A stretch of 64,000 nt of DNA from assembly GCF_003967015.1 (NCBI RefSeq), contig NZ_AP017560.1, positions 1,922,001 through 1,986,000 of the forward strand. Direction: 5' to 3'. Shown here piece after piece: positions 5,913 through 15,135 of the stretch. A program made the position numbers and the translations under genes. The notes under the pieces are model-generated. The model was not told where the DNA came from and made no database searches. It saw only the letters and a program-made list of their open reading frames with translations. The first letter of the stretch is position 1, and every line of letters begins with the position of its first letter. Source of the stretch: Pseudanabaena sp. ABRG5-3 (GTDB lineage Bacteria > Cyanobacteriota > Cyanobacteriia > Pseudanabaenales > Pseudanabaenaceae).

Positions 5913-8147
5913 ATGACTAAGCCTAAAAGAGATTTATCTAAGAAAAATGTAGAAGCTGATGTGGAAATACCCGTTGATTTGCCAGTAGAGGTATTACCGC
6001 ATCCAGAGAGTGTTGGTGAGGCAAATAAAGTTCTATTAGAACTAGAGCAATCAATTAATCAACCAATTAACAAAAGACCTGAAAAGACAATTGATCGATC
6101 GCTATATTTTTTCAACCGTGAATTAAGTTGGATTGCCTTTAATAAAAGAGTTTTACATGAAGGGGTTGACTCGCGCACACCATTGCTAGAAAGAGCTAAG
6201 TTCTGCGCTATTTTTAGCACTAACCTTGATGAATTTTTTATGGTTAGAGTCGCAGGGGTAAAGAAGAAGTTTGCAGAACAGCTTGATATTATTACCGATG
6301 ATGGATTGAAACCCGACAAGCAGTTGCTAGCGATTCGTGATGCGCTAGTACCATTGGTAACAATGCAGCATGAGTTTTTTGAGAATACATTGCGTCCAGA
6401 ACTACATAAACATGGCGTGAAGCTTCTGGATTATAAAAATATTGATAAGAAGCATCAACATTATCTCACCACCTATTTTCGGGAAAAGCTATTTCCAGTG
6501 CTTACACCACTAGCGGTTGATCCTGCCCATCCCTTCCCCTATATCTCCAATCTCAGTCTTAATTTAGTGGTGCTAGTACGCGATCGCGAAACGGGTGAGG
6601 AAAATTTTGCGAGGGTGAAAGTTCCCAATGTATTGCCAAGATTTGTACGAATTCCTGAAACTAAGGATCATACGTTTGTCCCTTTGGAGCAGGTAATTGC
6701 CCATAACCTTGACTCATTATTTCCGGGGATGGAGATCCTCAGTTACTATCCATTTCGGATTACCCGTGATGCAGAACTGGATATTGAGGAGGAAGAAGCA
6801 GATGATTTGATTTCGGCTTTGCAAGAGGAACTCCGTAAGCAAAAATTTGGCTCAGTTGTGCGGATGGAAATTGCCAACGATGTACCTCTTGCTATTCGTC
6901 AAGAATTGATTGATCAATTGGGAATTACGGAGGCAGATGTTTATGACATTCCGGGGCTAATTGGTTTGGGCGATCTAATGGCGATCTCTTTTTTGCCACT
7001 GCCTAAATATCAGGATCAGCCTTGGAAATCTGTGACTCATCCTCGACTAAAGGAATCAGATGAGCATAAAAATATTTTTGATATCATTCGTGAAGGTGAC
7101 TTTTTAGTACATCATCCCTATCAGTCCTTTACAACAACGGTACAGCGCTTTATTGAGGAAGCAGCTAATGATCCGCAGGTATTAGCGATCAAACAGACTT
7201 TGTATCGCACCTCTGGCGATTCGCCAATTGTCCATGCATTGATTCGGGCGGCGGAGAATGGTAAACAGGTCGCGGTATTGGTAGAACTTAAGGCGAGATT
7301 TGATGAAGCGAATAACATTCTCTGGGCAAGAAAACTAGAAAATGCGGGTGTGCATGTGGTCTATGGATTAAAGAATCTGAAAACCCATACCAAGACTGCC
7401 TTGGTTGTGCGACAAGAAGGCGATCGCTTAGTGCGCTATGTACATATTGGTACAGGTAATTACAATCCGAAGACTGCTAGATTTTATAGTGATCTCGGTA
7501 TATTTAGCTGTTGTGATGATTTGGGTGCAGATTTGACGGATTTGTTTAACTATCTCACTGGTTATTCCCGTCAGCGCGAATATCGCAAGCTATTAGTTGC
7601 CCCCGTGAATATGCGTGAAAAGTTTTTGCACCTGATTTATCGGGAAATCGAACATCAAAAGCAGGGATATCCTTCCTATATCATTGCGAAAATGAATTCA
7701 CTGGTTGATCCTGAGATCATCTCAGCGTTGTATGAAGCTTCACAGGTAGGTGTGAATGTAGATTTAATTATTCGCGGTATGTGCTGCCTGCGTCCTAAGG
7801 TGAAGGGATTAAGCGATCGCATCAGGGTCATTAGTGTGATCGGACGCTTTCTCGAACATTCACGTATCTTTTATTTCAGTAATGGTGGTGATGAACAGGT
7901 ATATATTGGCAGCGCTGATTGGATGCCGCGTAATCTAGATGCTCGTGTGGAAGTAGTTACACCAGTAGAAGAAGTATCCCTAGTTAAAGAACTGAAGCAG
8001 ATCCTTGAAATTGTGTTAGCAGACAATCGCCAAACATGGGATTTGAAATCTGATGGTACATATATTCAAAGGCATCCTAAGGATGGTGAACCTGAGATGA
8101 GTTCTCAGAAGCATTTCATGTCACAGGGTAGACCTGAGTTCGCTTAA
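5913..8147 (+). CDS. ppk1: Polyphosphate kinase 1
   Basis: PPK1 reversibly transfers the terminal phosphate of ATP to polyphosphate. Domains in order: a variable, Lys/Glu-rich N-terminus of ~65 residues, the N domain (YFFNRELSWIAFNKRVL at ~65), the head domain, and two C-terminal phospholipase-D-like domains. The autophosphorylated histidine is His511 in VRYVHIGTGNYNPKTARFYSD; the second conserved histidine is His649 in RFLEHSRIFYFSNGG. At 744 residues it is longer than the E. coli enzyme (~690), mainly because of the N-terminal tail. ATG at 5913 is the only sensible start. It is a single gene, followed by a strong bidirectional hairpin before the convergent bioB. Confidence 0.97.
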   Translation: MTKPKRDLSKKNVEADVEIPVDLPVEVLPHPESVGEANKVLLELEQSINQPINKRPEKTIDRSLYFFNRELSWIAFNKRVLHEGVDSRTPLLERAKFCAIFSTNLDEFFMVRVAGVKKKFAEQLDIITDDGLKPDKQLLAIRDALVPLVTMQHEFFENTLRPELHKHGVKLLDYKNIDKKHQHYLTTYFREKLFPVLTPLAVDPAHPFPYISNLSLNLVVLVRDRETGEENFARVKVPNVLPRFVRIPETKDHTFVPLEQVIAHNLDSLFPGMEILSYYPFRITRDAELDIEEEEADDLISALQEELRKQKFGSVVRMEIANDVPLAIRQELIDQLGITEADVYDIPGLIGLGDLMAISFLPLPKYQDQPWKSVTHPRLKESDEHKNIFDIIREGDFLVHHPYQSFTTTVQRFIEEAANDPQVLAIKQTLYRTSGDSPIVHALIRAAENGKQVAVLVELKARFDEANNILWARKLENAGVHVVYGLKNLKTHTKTALVVRQEGDRLVRYVHIGTGNYNPKTARFYSDLGIFSCCDDLGADLTDLFNYLTGYSRQREYRKLLVAPVNMREKFLHLIYREIEHQKQGYPSYIIAKMNSLVDPEIISALYEASQVGVNVDLIIRGMCCLRPKVKGLSDRIRVISVIGRFLEHSRIFYFSNGGDEQVYIGSADWMPRNLDARVEVVTPVEEVSLVKELKQILEIVLADNRQTWDLKSDGTYIQRHPKDGEPEMSSQKHFMSQGRPEFA

Positions 8148-8188
8148 TTAAAAAAAGGGAGCGTGAAGCGCTCCCTTTTTTTAATTAA
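8144..8188. terminator. Bidirectional terminator between ppk1 and bioB
   Basis: 20-bp perfect stem (arm TTAATTAAAAAAAGGGAGCG) with a TGAAG loop; it yields A-run/T-run flanks in both directions and contains the ppk1 stop. Confidence 0.8.
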
Positions 8189-8190
8189 AT

Positions 8191-8227
8191 ATTTCTGTAC
8201 CGCCCGCGTAGCGGGCGGTACAGAAAT
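8191..8227. repeat. Perfect 17-3-17 hairpin
   Basis: Arm ATTTCTGTACCGCCCGC, loop GTA. It directly follows the ppk1/bioB terminator and may reinforce termination of bioB. Confidence 0.7.
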
Positions 8228-8258
8228 ATGGGTTTTGTTTATAACTATGCTGAGCTAC

Positions 8259-9305
8259 TTATACGAGTTCTTTGGGCTTGATGCCTAGCTGTTGGAACAT
8301 ATTGGTATCATCTTCCCATTCGGGATTTGCTGTAGTTAGCAATTTCTCGCTAGAGAAGATGGAATTTGCTCCTGCAAGGAAACATAGAGCTTGATCGGAA
8401 ACGCTGAGGCGATCGCGTCCTGCGGAGAGGCGCACAATTGCTTTAGGCATCAAAATCCTTGCCGTTGCCACCATCCGCACTAGTACTAAAGGAGCAATTG
8501 GTTCAAGATCGCCAAAGGGAGTTCCTTTTACGGGAGACAGCGCATTAATGGGAACTGATTCAGGCTGGGGGGTGAGATTTGCTAAGGTATGTAAAAGCTC
8601 AATGCGATCGCGATCGGTTTCACCCATGCCGACGATACCACCGCAACAAACTTGAATGCCTGCTTCGGCAACATGCTGAATTGTCTCGAGGCGATCGCGA
8701 TAGGTGCGAGTCGTAATAATTTCGGGATAGAAATGTTCGGAAGTATCAAGATTGTGATTGTAAGCAGTTAAACCTGCTTTAGCTAAGCGTTGAGCTTGGT
8801 CTGGACGCAACATTCCCATGGTTACACAGGCTTCCATTCCCATGCCAGCTACTGCTTCTACCATCTGTAAAACCCGTTCAAAGTCTTCCCCATCGGGCGC
8901 ATTACGCCATGCTGCACCCATACAAAAACGAGTAGCACCATGCTCTTTCGCTTCTTGAGCTTGCGTAATCACTTCCTCTAGTGGCAATAAAGGATAGGTC
9001 TCTACACCAGTGGGATAACGCGAACTTTGAGGGCAGTATTTGCAATCTTCAGGACATCGCCCCGACTTAATATTGGAAAGCGTACACATCTGCACAGTAT
9101 CAGTCTGGTGATGCTGACGATGTATCGATTGCGCCTCAAATATTAGAGACAACAAAGGCTGATGGTAAATCTTGGTAACGGATTCAAGTGAAATCAAGAG
9201 AGTATATATGCTTACAACATAAAGATAGCGATCGCCATTGTACTGCGAAGGAATGCCGCTTGAAAGCGCGATCGCAATACTTCTTTGCAGTATAGCGGTT
9301 TTCAA
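8259..9305 (-). CDS. bioB: Biotin synthase
   Basis: BioB is the radical-SAM enzyme that inserts sulfur into dethiobiotin, using a [4Fe-4S] and a sacrificial [2Fe-2S] cluster. The CxxxCxxC motif (RCPEDCKYCPQS) is present, with downstream FCMGAAWR, YNHNLDTSEHFYPEI, CCGGIVGMGET and RLSAGRD motifs. The C-terminus (NMFQQLGIKPKEL) is intact. The start is uncertain. The open frame reaches a TTG at 9305, which lies inside a palindromic repeat (9298-9329); the first ~40 residues do not look like BioB, and conserved sequence begins near YHQPLLSLIFEAQSIHRQHH. A TTG at 9197 is a plausible alternative. No in-frame ATG or GTG lies in between. Confidence 0.93.
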   Translation of the reverse strand: MKTAILQRSIAIALSSGIPSQYNGDRYLYVVSIYTLLISLESVTKIYHQPLLSLIFEAQSIHRQHHQTDTVQMCTLSNIKSGRCPEDCKYCPQSSRYPTGVETYPLLPLEEVITQAQEAKEHGATRFCMGAAWRNAPDGEDFERVLQMVEAVAGMGMEACVTMGMLRPDQAQRLAKAGLTAYNHNLDTSEHFYPEIITTRTYRDRLETIQHVAEAGIQVCCGGIVGMGETDRDRIELLHTLANLTPQPESVPINALSPVKGTPFGDLEPIAPLVLVRMVATARILMPKAIVRLSAGRDRLSVSDQALCFLAGANSIFSSEKLLTTANPEWEDDTNMFQQLGIKPKELV

Positions 9306-9329
9306 ATGAGTACATACTCATTTGAAAAC
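9298..9329. repeat. Palindrome related to 19165-19196
   Basis: 15-bp arms (GTTTTCAAATGAGTA) around a CA loop, preceded by TATAGCG. The repeat at 19165-19196 has nearly the same arms and an adjacent CGCTATA in the opposite orientation. It overlaps the extreme 5' end of the bioB frame. Confidence 0.65.
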
Positions 9330-9440
9330 AAAAAATCAATCATAGTAAGAATTTTGGAGGTTAATTTGGTCTACGGTAAAATAAAAATGCTATACATTAA
9401 CATCTGACTTTTTTAATTTTTTGTTGCAATTTTGGCTAGG

Positions 9441-9543
9441 TATAGCAACCGCTAAGTACAATGAGCGCAAAAATATTGCTAAGACAAAATGCTGGCTTTA
9501 TTTTCTAGGCTTTATGTGCGTAAGCGTAATTGCGATTGCTATA
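9441..9543. mobile_element. Possible MITE-like element with TATAGCAAYCGC ends
   Basis: TATAGCAACCGC (9441-9452) and GCGATTGCTATA (9532-9543) form inverted ends with 11 of 12 matches, enclosing ~80 bp without coding potential. It lies in the intergenic region upstream of the hybrid kinase and may overlap its promoter. Confidence 0.4.
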
Positions 9544-9572
9544 TTAGGTAATAGCTCAAGTTAAAAATCTAA

Positions 9573-12500
9573 ATGATTCCTGCAAACGAGCCACCTAATG
9601 AACTGGAAAGAGTCGCCGCTCTGCATCGGTGTAATATCTTAGATACAGAGTCAGAAAAAGGCTTTGATGATATTACGCAATTAGCTGCGCATATTTGTCA
9701 AACCCCGATTGCATTGGTTAGTTTGATTGATAGTGAGCGTCAATGGTTTAAATCCAAGTTTGGTCTTACTATCACCGAAACACCGAGAAAATTAGCTTTT
9801 TGTGCCCATGCAATTCTCCAAGATGGAGTCTTTATTGTTTCAGATACCTTACAGGATAAGCGCTTTTCAGATAGTCCTTTAGTTACTCATCCACCAAATA
9901 TTCGGTTTTATGCTGGTGTTCCCATTAAAACAGCAGAAGGTTATCCATTAGGAACTTTATGTGTAATTGATGATAAACCTAGAGAATTGAAAAAAGAGCA
10001 GATTGTTGCTCTCAAGTCTCTAAGTAATCAAGTTAGCTATCTCATCGAAACTCGACGTAGTTTAAAGGAAGTTAATAACACATCCATATCATCATTGATC
10101 AAAGCGAAATATCCTAAAGGCAAGTTTATTAAAAGAATTGCTTTTGGCATTGCGATCGCTGCCTCTATGATCATAGGCATGGGCATCATTTCCTATGTAA
10201 GCTTCAATAAGCTGCAAGAAACCAATAATGCCTTTTTACAACAACAAGAATCTTTAGAGAGAATCAATCGCCCCCTTGATCATTTGCGTGATTTAAGAGT
10301 TGCCTTAATGCAGTATTTAATTTCAGGTAGTCAAGAGAGCTTAGAAAAGTATCAGATCTTAACTATTCAATTAGAACAAGAATTACAATCGCTTCGGGAA
10401 ACATCTCTTAGTAAGAAGAACAAAGCATCATATAATTTACAAAATAGTGACCACCAGCAAGAAACAACTAATTTATTAATAGAATATATTCATAAGGAGT
10501 TAGTCAATTCAAAGGAAGCTGTACTTGTATATCAAACTGCTGGCATTAAAGCAACACAGAAGCAAATACTCGACAAAATCGATCAAAATAATTTATATCT
10601 TGCTGATATTCAGTTAGATAAATTAATTAATCTTGAGAAGGATAACTTAGCAAATTGGCTACAAAAAAAACAGGTTTCGATCACTAATGCTACAACTATT
10701 TCTTTAATTACACTGTTATCGACTCTAATTATACTAGGCATCCTATTTTACTCAATCTATCATGAAATGATTGTCCGTCGTTCTTTAGAAGCTAGTCTTG
10801 CGAAAGAACGAGATTTTACAATTGCTGTGCTTGATACCGTGGGAGCATTAGTAATTGTTTTGGATTCTGACGGCAAAATTATTCGCTTTAATCGCGAATG
10901 TGAAAGAGTTACAGGCTACCACTATGAGGAAATACGCAATCAAAGTTTCTGTAGGATTTTTCTATTACCTGAAGATAGAGAATCAGCCTATCATAGCTTT
11001 ACACAAACTTCTAACAATAATGTCCCGAAATCATTTGAAAACTACTGGGTCATGAAATCTGGAGAGAAGCGTTTGATTTCATGGTCAACAACTGTATTAC
11101 TTAGCTCAGATAATGAAGTTGATTTTATCATTGGTACAGGTTTAGATATCACCGAGCGTAAGCAGGTAGAAGAAGAAGTACGGATGCAAAATTGGCGATC
11201 GCTGGTACTATCGCAAATCACTTTGCGAATTCGTCAATCATTGAATATATACGAAATCTTAAATACCACAGTTACCGAAGTAAGAAAATTTCTCAAGGCT
11301 GATCGGGTAATTTTTTATCAATTTGTTGGCGAGTGGGAAGGTAATGTTATCGCTGAGTCAGTGGAACCACCTTGGCTGCCTTCAATGGGAACAGATATCC
11401 AAGATTTATGCTTTCGCAATGGACTATGGCGCAAATATCAAGATGGTAAAAAGGTGATCCATGATGATATTGCTAGTTCCAATATGCCAGATTGTTATAA
11501 GAACTTAATGGCTCAGTTTCAAGTGCAAGCTAATTTAGTAATTCCGATTCTTGAAAGTGATCATCTATGGGGGTTATTAATTGTGCATCAGTGTAGTGAA
11601 ACTAGACATTGGCGCAATTTTGAGGTGAACTTTTTAAATGAGCTTGGTAATCAGGTTGGTATTGCTATCTATCAAGCAACTCTCTTAGAACAGGAAAAAC
11701 AACAGCGTGAGCAGCTATCACAACAAAATATTGCTCTACAGGAAGCTCGCAATGAAGCTGAAATTGCGACTAAGATGAAAAGTTCCTTTTTAGCAACCAT
11801 GAGTCATGAGATCCGTACGCCTATGAATGCGGTACTAGGCATGACTGGCTTACTCTCTGATACAGATCTTTCTCCATTACAGCGAGATTTTGTGGACACA
11901 GTGCGGATTAGCGGTGAAAATCTATTGACATTAATCAATGAGATTCTTGACTTTTCTAAACTCGAAGCCAATGAAATGGAGTTAGAAGAGATTAATTTTG
12001 ATTTGAATACTTGCGTTGAGGAAGTAACTGATCTGCTGGCAATGTTAGCACAGGCGAAAGGTCTAGAACTGGCAGCCCTCATTCATCAAAATGTGCCGCT
12101 TTATTTATGTGGTGATATTTCGCGTTTGCGGCAGGTCTTAACTAATTTAGTCAGTAATGCAATTAAGTTTACGGCTAAAGGGGAGGTGATTATCAAGGTG
12201 TCTCTGGTGGAGGAAACCAATGCGATCGCCAAAATTGAGTTTAGAGTAATTGATACTGGTATTGGCATCAATCCGAGCGCTCAGAAAAAGTTATTTCAAC
12301 CTTTTACTCAAGTTGATGCTTCAACTACGCGCAAATATGGTGGTACTGGCTTAGGATTGGCGATTTGCAAACAGATTGTCGATTTGATGGGAGGGCAGAT
12401 TGGGATTGATAGTGAAGAGGGTAAAGGTTCACAATTCTGGTTTGTGGTTCCCTTTGTCAAACAATCTGCTATTGAGATTGCTGATTTAAAAAAACGACGT

Positions 12501-13814
12501 GAAGTTAATCTCAAAGATGTTCGGGCATTAGTAGTTGATGATAATGAAACCAATTGCAAAATTTTGACCTATCAACTTACAGCTTGGCAGATGCGGGTTG
12601 ATGCTGTGCAACATGCGGTTGATGCGATCCCAGTTTTACACGCAGCAATTGACGAAGGCGATCGCTATCAGGTTGCAATCCTTGATATGCAGATGCCTGA
12701 TATCGACGGAGAAATGTTAGGAACACAAATTAAAGCCGATCCCATGCTCAGTTCTACTAAGTTGATCATGCTCACATCGATCAACCAAAAAGTCGGGTTA
12801 AGTCAGATTAAGGAAATAGGCTTTTCTGATTATCTAGTTAAGCCTGTCAAACAGTCTCGTTTACTTGATGCTTTGACAAAGGTAGTTGCATCAGTTCAGA
12901 GTAATTTATCCTATGATTTCACTACTAGTACTATCTCTCAAGATTCAACATTTGATGGAGACCAAGACAATGTAGTTACCAAGATTTCTAAGCTCAAAAT
13001 CCTCATCGCTGAGGATAGTCTCATTAATCAGAAAGTGGCTCTGCATCAATTACGGAGTATTGGCTATGAAGCTGATGTTGTTAGTAATGGTAATGAGGTT
13101 CTGAATTTATTAGAATGTATCGATTACGATATTATTTTGATGGATTGTCAAATGCCAGAATTAGATGGATATGAAACAACCATTGCTATTCGTAAGCTAG
13201 ACTCGGATAAATCCAAAGTTGTGATTGTCGCTATGACTGCAAATGCGATGAAAGAGGATCGCGATCGCTGTATTGCCTGTGGTATGGATGACTATCTCAG
13301 CAAACCTATTCGCAAAGACGATCTCGCTCAAAAACTTTTAGAATGGGAAAGCAAGATTTTTGGAAAGAATTCTGTTTTTCATGCTACTGAGGAACGAAGA
13401 TCCGAAAATCTCAAAATCTCTACTGAAGCAAGCCTTCCTATAATTTGCACCGCAAAAATTCAAAATGAGCCTAACATCTCCGCATCTTTACCATTAATTG
13501 ACTGGACATACATTGATAGTATTGCTGATGGTAGCGAAGAATTTAAAATGGAATTATTGCAAACGTTCTGTGATTCGATGAATCAAACTTTCACTCAGTT
13601 AGAACAGGCGATCGCGACCAATAACTATCATGACCTTGAACGAGTTGCTCACTTTATCAAAGGCTCATCTAGTAATTTGGGTATTAAGTCAATGGCTGCG
13701 ATCGCCAGTGATCTAGAACAACTTGGACGCAGTCAAACATTGGATAATGCCGAAGAGCTATTCAGCAGAATGCAAGACTTGTTTCACCAAATTCAAGATA
13801 GCTACATTAAGTGA
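9573..13814 (+). CDS. Hybrid sensor histidine kinase (GAF-TM-TM-PAS-GAF-HisKA-HATPase-REC-REC-HPt)
   Basis: This 1413-residue protein is a complete phosphorelay in one chain. Domains: N-terminal cytoplasmic GAF (~10-160); TM1 (~187-210); an extracytoplasmic helical sensor (~211-370); TM2 (~375-397); PAS (~415-530); a second GAF (~555-705); HisKA with phospho-acceptor His745 in FLATMSHEIRTPMNAV; HATPase with the G boxes DTGIGI and GGTGLGL; REC1 with Asp1038 (LDMQMPDIDG); REC2 with Asp1191 (LMDCQMPELDG); and HPt with His1360 (VAHFIKGSSSNLG). The second GAF has Cys641 in PDCYKNLMAQFQVQANLVIPI, the place where phytochromes and cyanobacteriochromes bind bilin. The final phosphate target is not encoded nearby. 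The ATG at 9573 precedes a well-formed GAF. Confidence 0.93.
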   Translation: MIPANEPPNELERVAALHRCNILDTESEKGFDDITQLAAHICQTPIALVSLIDSERQWFKSKFGLTITETPRKLAFCAHAILQDGVFIVSDTLQDKRFSDSPLVTHPPNIRFYAGVPIKTAEGYPLGTLCVIDDKPRELKKEQIVALKSLSNQVSYLIETRRSLKEVNNTSISSLIKAKYPKGKFIKRIAFGIAIAASMIIGMGIISYVSFNKLQETNNAFLQQQESLERINRPLDHLRDLRVALMQYLISGSQESLEKYQILTIQLEQELQSLRETSLSKKNKASYNLQNSDHQQETTNLLIEYIHKELVNSKEAVLVYQTAGIKATQKQILDKIDQNNLYLADIQLDKLINLEKDNLANWLQKKQVSITNATTISLITLLSTLIILGILFYSIYHEMIVRRSLEASLAKERDFTIAVLDTVGALVIVLDSDGKIIRFNRECERVTGYHYEEIRNQSFCRIFLLPEDRESAYHSFTQTSNNNVPKSFENYWVMKSGEKRLISWSTTVLLSSDNEVDFIIGTGLDITERKQVEEEVRMQNWRSLVLSQITLRIRQSLNIYEILNTTVTEVRKFLKADRVIFYQFVGEWEGNVIAESVEPPWLPSMGTDIQDLCFRNGLWRKYQDGKKVIHDDIASSNMPDCYKNLMAQFQVQANLVIPILESDHLWGLLIVHQCSETRHWRNFEVNFLNELGNQVGIAIYQATLLEQEKQQREQLSQQNIALQEARNEAEIATKMKSSFLATMSHEIRTPMNAVLGMTGLLSDTDLSPLQRDFVDTVRISGENLLTLINEILDFSKLEANEMELEEINFDLNTCVEEVTDLLAMLAQAKGLELAALIHQNVPLYLCGDISRLRQVLTNLVSNAIKFTAKGEVIIKVSLVEETNAIAKIEFRVIDTGIGINPSAQKKLFQPFTQVDASTTRKYGGTGLGLAICKQIVDLMGGQIGIDSEEGKGSQFWFVVPFVKQSAIEIADLKKRREVNLKDVRALVVDDNETNCKILTYQLTAWQMRVDAVQHAVDAIPVLHAAIDEGDRYQVAILDMQMPDIDGEMLGTQIKADPMLSSTKLIMLTSINQKVGLSQIKEIGFSDYLVKPVKQSRLLDALTKVVASVQSNLSYDFTTSTISQDSTFDGDQDNVVTKISKLKILIAEDSLINQKVALHQLRSIGYEADVVSNGNEVLNLLECIDYDIILMDCQMPELDGYETTIAIRKLDSDKSKVVIVAMTANAMKEDRDRCIACGMDDYLSKPIRKDDLAQKLLEWESKIFGKNSVFHATEERRSENLKISTEASLPIICTAKIQNEPNISASLPLIDWTYIDSIADGSEEFKMELLQTFCDSMNQTFTQLEQAIATNNYHDLERVAHFIKGSSSNLGIKSMAAIASDLEQLGRSQTLDNAEELFSRMQDLFHQIQDSYIK

Positions 13815-13840
13815 TCAAGCGGCGCATTGCGCCGCTTGAT
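13814..13840. terminator. Hairpin between kinase and nfu genes
   Basis: Perfect 12-bp stem (ATCAAGCGGCGC) with ATT loop, sitting on the kinase stop codon and 8 bp from the convergent nfu stop. Confidence 0.55.
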
Positions 13841-13847
13841 TTAAGTT

Positions 13848-14084
13848 TTAAAAAACTTGTTCGATTTCGGCAATCTCTGGAATTTCTTCTTTTAATTTGC
13901 GTTCAATTCCCATTCTGAGAGTCATTGCTGAACTAGGACAAGAACCACAAGCACCCTGCAAACGTAATCTCACAATTGGTCCTTCGATTTCTACAAGTTC
14001 CACATTGCCACCATCAGACATCAAATAGGGACGTAATTCATCAAGAACATTCTCAACATTATCTTTGGTTAAAGTTAAACTCAT
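13848..14084 (-). CDS. NifU C-terminal-domain Fe-S scaffold (Nfu/CnfU type)
   Basis: The 78-residue protein consists only of the NifU C-terminal domain. It has the cluster-binding CxxC (Cys46-Gly-Ser-Cys49 in [15 protein letters not shown]) preceded by [19 protein letters not shown]. Cyanobacterial and chloroplast CnfU proteins of this size assemble and hand on [2Fe-2S] or [4Fe-4S] clusters, with photosystem I as a known client; that is family knowledge. Placement next to sufR and sufB fits a role in the same Fe-S pathway. It is read away from sufR on the same strand, 134 bp downstream of it, so co-regulation is possible but not evident. Confidence 0.93.
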   Translation of the reverse strand: MSLTLTKDNVENVLDELRPYLMSDGGNVELVEIEGPIVRLRLQGACGSCPSSAMTLRMGIERKLKEEIPEIAEIEQVF

Positions 14085-14218
14085 ATTTTTCCTTGATTTA
14101 TCTCAAAACTACTAGGATTAAGGAATGTGCCGTAAAATGTCACATTCTCTAGAAAACATAACTACTAATATCTATGCTAATCGAAATCATCTCTATTTGT
14201 GAAGCCAACAGTTAACAG

Positions 14219-14962
14219 CTAACAGCTAACACCTTGTTCTTGAATTAAATATCCACAACGATGTTCTCCATTAACCATCCAATGAGTTCGCTCCACTGGA
14301 CAATCTAGTACCGTCGCAAACATTTCTAATTCATGTCCACAAACGCTGGGAAAAGATTCCGCCACATGGGCGATCGCGCAATTATATTCCGTAAAAATAA
14401 AACTTTGATTTTTCCCTTCTACAGGAAACCATTCCGTTACATAGCCCTCGGAACGGCGGATTTCGGCTAATTTTTCTAGTCTTTGCTTAAGCGAACCTCC
14501 TCCAAGTTGCGATTTATAATTTTGTGCCTTGCGTTGCCATTGCTTTTGCAACACCTCAGATACTTGTTCTTTGCCTAAGGTATCGATCAGCGTATCTAAG
14601 AAATTTACGGCAAACTGGTTATAGCTATCGGGAAAGCGATCGCGTCCTGCCACCGTCAAAGCATAGATAAACTGCGGTCTGCCCATGCCCACCTGCTCAG
14701 CAGTGTGATAAATCAGTCCCTCAGCCTCCAAATCCTTTAAATGCTTGCGAATTGCTTGGGGACTAATATCTAGCCGATCTGCCAAATCTTGGGCGGTCAC
14801 TTCGCCACGCTTTAGCAAATGCTGCAAAATATCTTGCTTAGTGTCATGTTTAGTTTCAGGCTTGGCATCGCTTTTATCCACACCTTTATCTAACTGATGA
14901 TCTAGTTGATCTAGCTTTAAGTCTGGCGTAATCATCTCAGCAACGCCGATGGGAGTTTTCAT
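14219..14962 (-). CDS. sufR: Fe-S biogenesis repressor SufR
   Basis: SufR is the DeoR-like winged-helix repressor of cyanobacterial suf genes; it carries an Fe-S cluster and is known to repress sufBCDS and itself. An N-terminal HTH is visible (ILQHLLKRGEVTAQDLADRLDISPQAIRKHLKDLEAEGLI). The C-terminal half has four cysteines spaced 12, 12 and 14 residues apart (YNCAIAHVAESFPSVCGHE, VLDCPVERTH, EHRCGYLI), the presumed cluster ligands. The start is ATG 14962 (MKTPIGVAEM); the open frame goes further upstream into a hairpin repeat, which is unlikely to be coding. A charged linker (DKGVDKSDAKPETKHDTK) precedes the HTH. It is divergent from sufB, with a matching operator between them. Confidence 0.93.
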   Translation of the reverse strand: MKTPIGVAEMITPDLKLDQLDHQLDKGVDKSDAKPETKHDTKQDILQHLLKRGEVTAQDLADRLDISPQAIRKHLKDLEAEGLIYHTAEQVGMGRPQFIYALTVAGRDRFPDSYNQFAVNFLDTLIDTLGKEQVSEVLQKQWQRKAQNYKSQLGGGSLKQRLEKLAEIRRSEGYVTEWFPVEGKNQSFIFTEYNCAIAHVAESFPSVCGHELEMFATVLDCPVERTHWMVNGEHRCGYLIQEQGVSC

Positions 14963-15004
14963 GAAATAAGCTCCTGATGGCAATTCGAGCAGTTGATCAT
15001 ATGA

Positions 15005-15061
15005 GCAAAACCCAAGAGCAAATTGCGATGCGAAGCATCGCAATTTGCTCTTGGGTTTTGC
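15005..15061. repeat. Family-E hairpin (AAAACCCAAG ends), copy 1
   Basis: Perfect 27-bp stem with GAA loop; outer arms GCAAAACCCAAG/CTTGGGTTTTGC. Copies with the same outer arms but different inner stems lie at 37309-37361 and 61434-61478. This one sits in the sufR 5' region. Confidence 0.75.
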
Positions 15062-15121
15062 TTGATGTTAATGACCATGGTTATGTGCTGAAGTTGTAAA
15101 GTTATAAAAAATTGACTTTGA

Positions 15122-15135
15122 CAACTTGTATGTTG
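15122..15135. promoter_or_regulatory. SufR operator CAAC-N6-GTTG
   Basis: CAACTTGTATGTTG is a perfect inverted repeat CAAC-N6-GTTG, the motif established for SufR binding in Synechocystis. It lies in the sufR-sufB divergent region, 116 bp before the sufB start and 160 bp before the sufR start. A second, imperfectly related palindrome (AAACAA-GCAAG-TTGTTT, 15161-15177) lies 25 bp closer to sufB and could be a weaker site. Confidence 0.8.
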
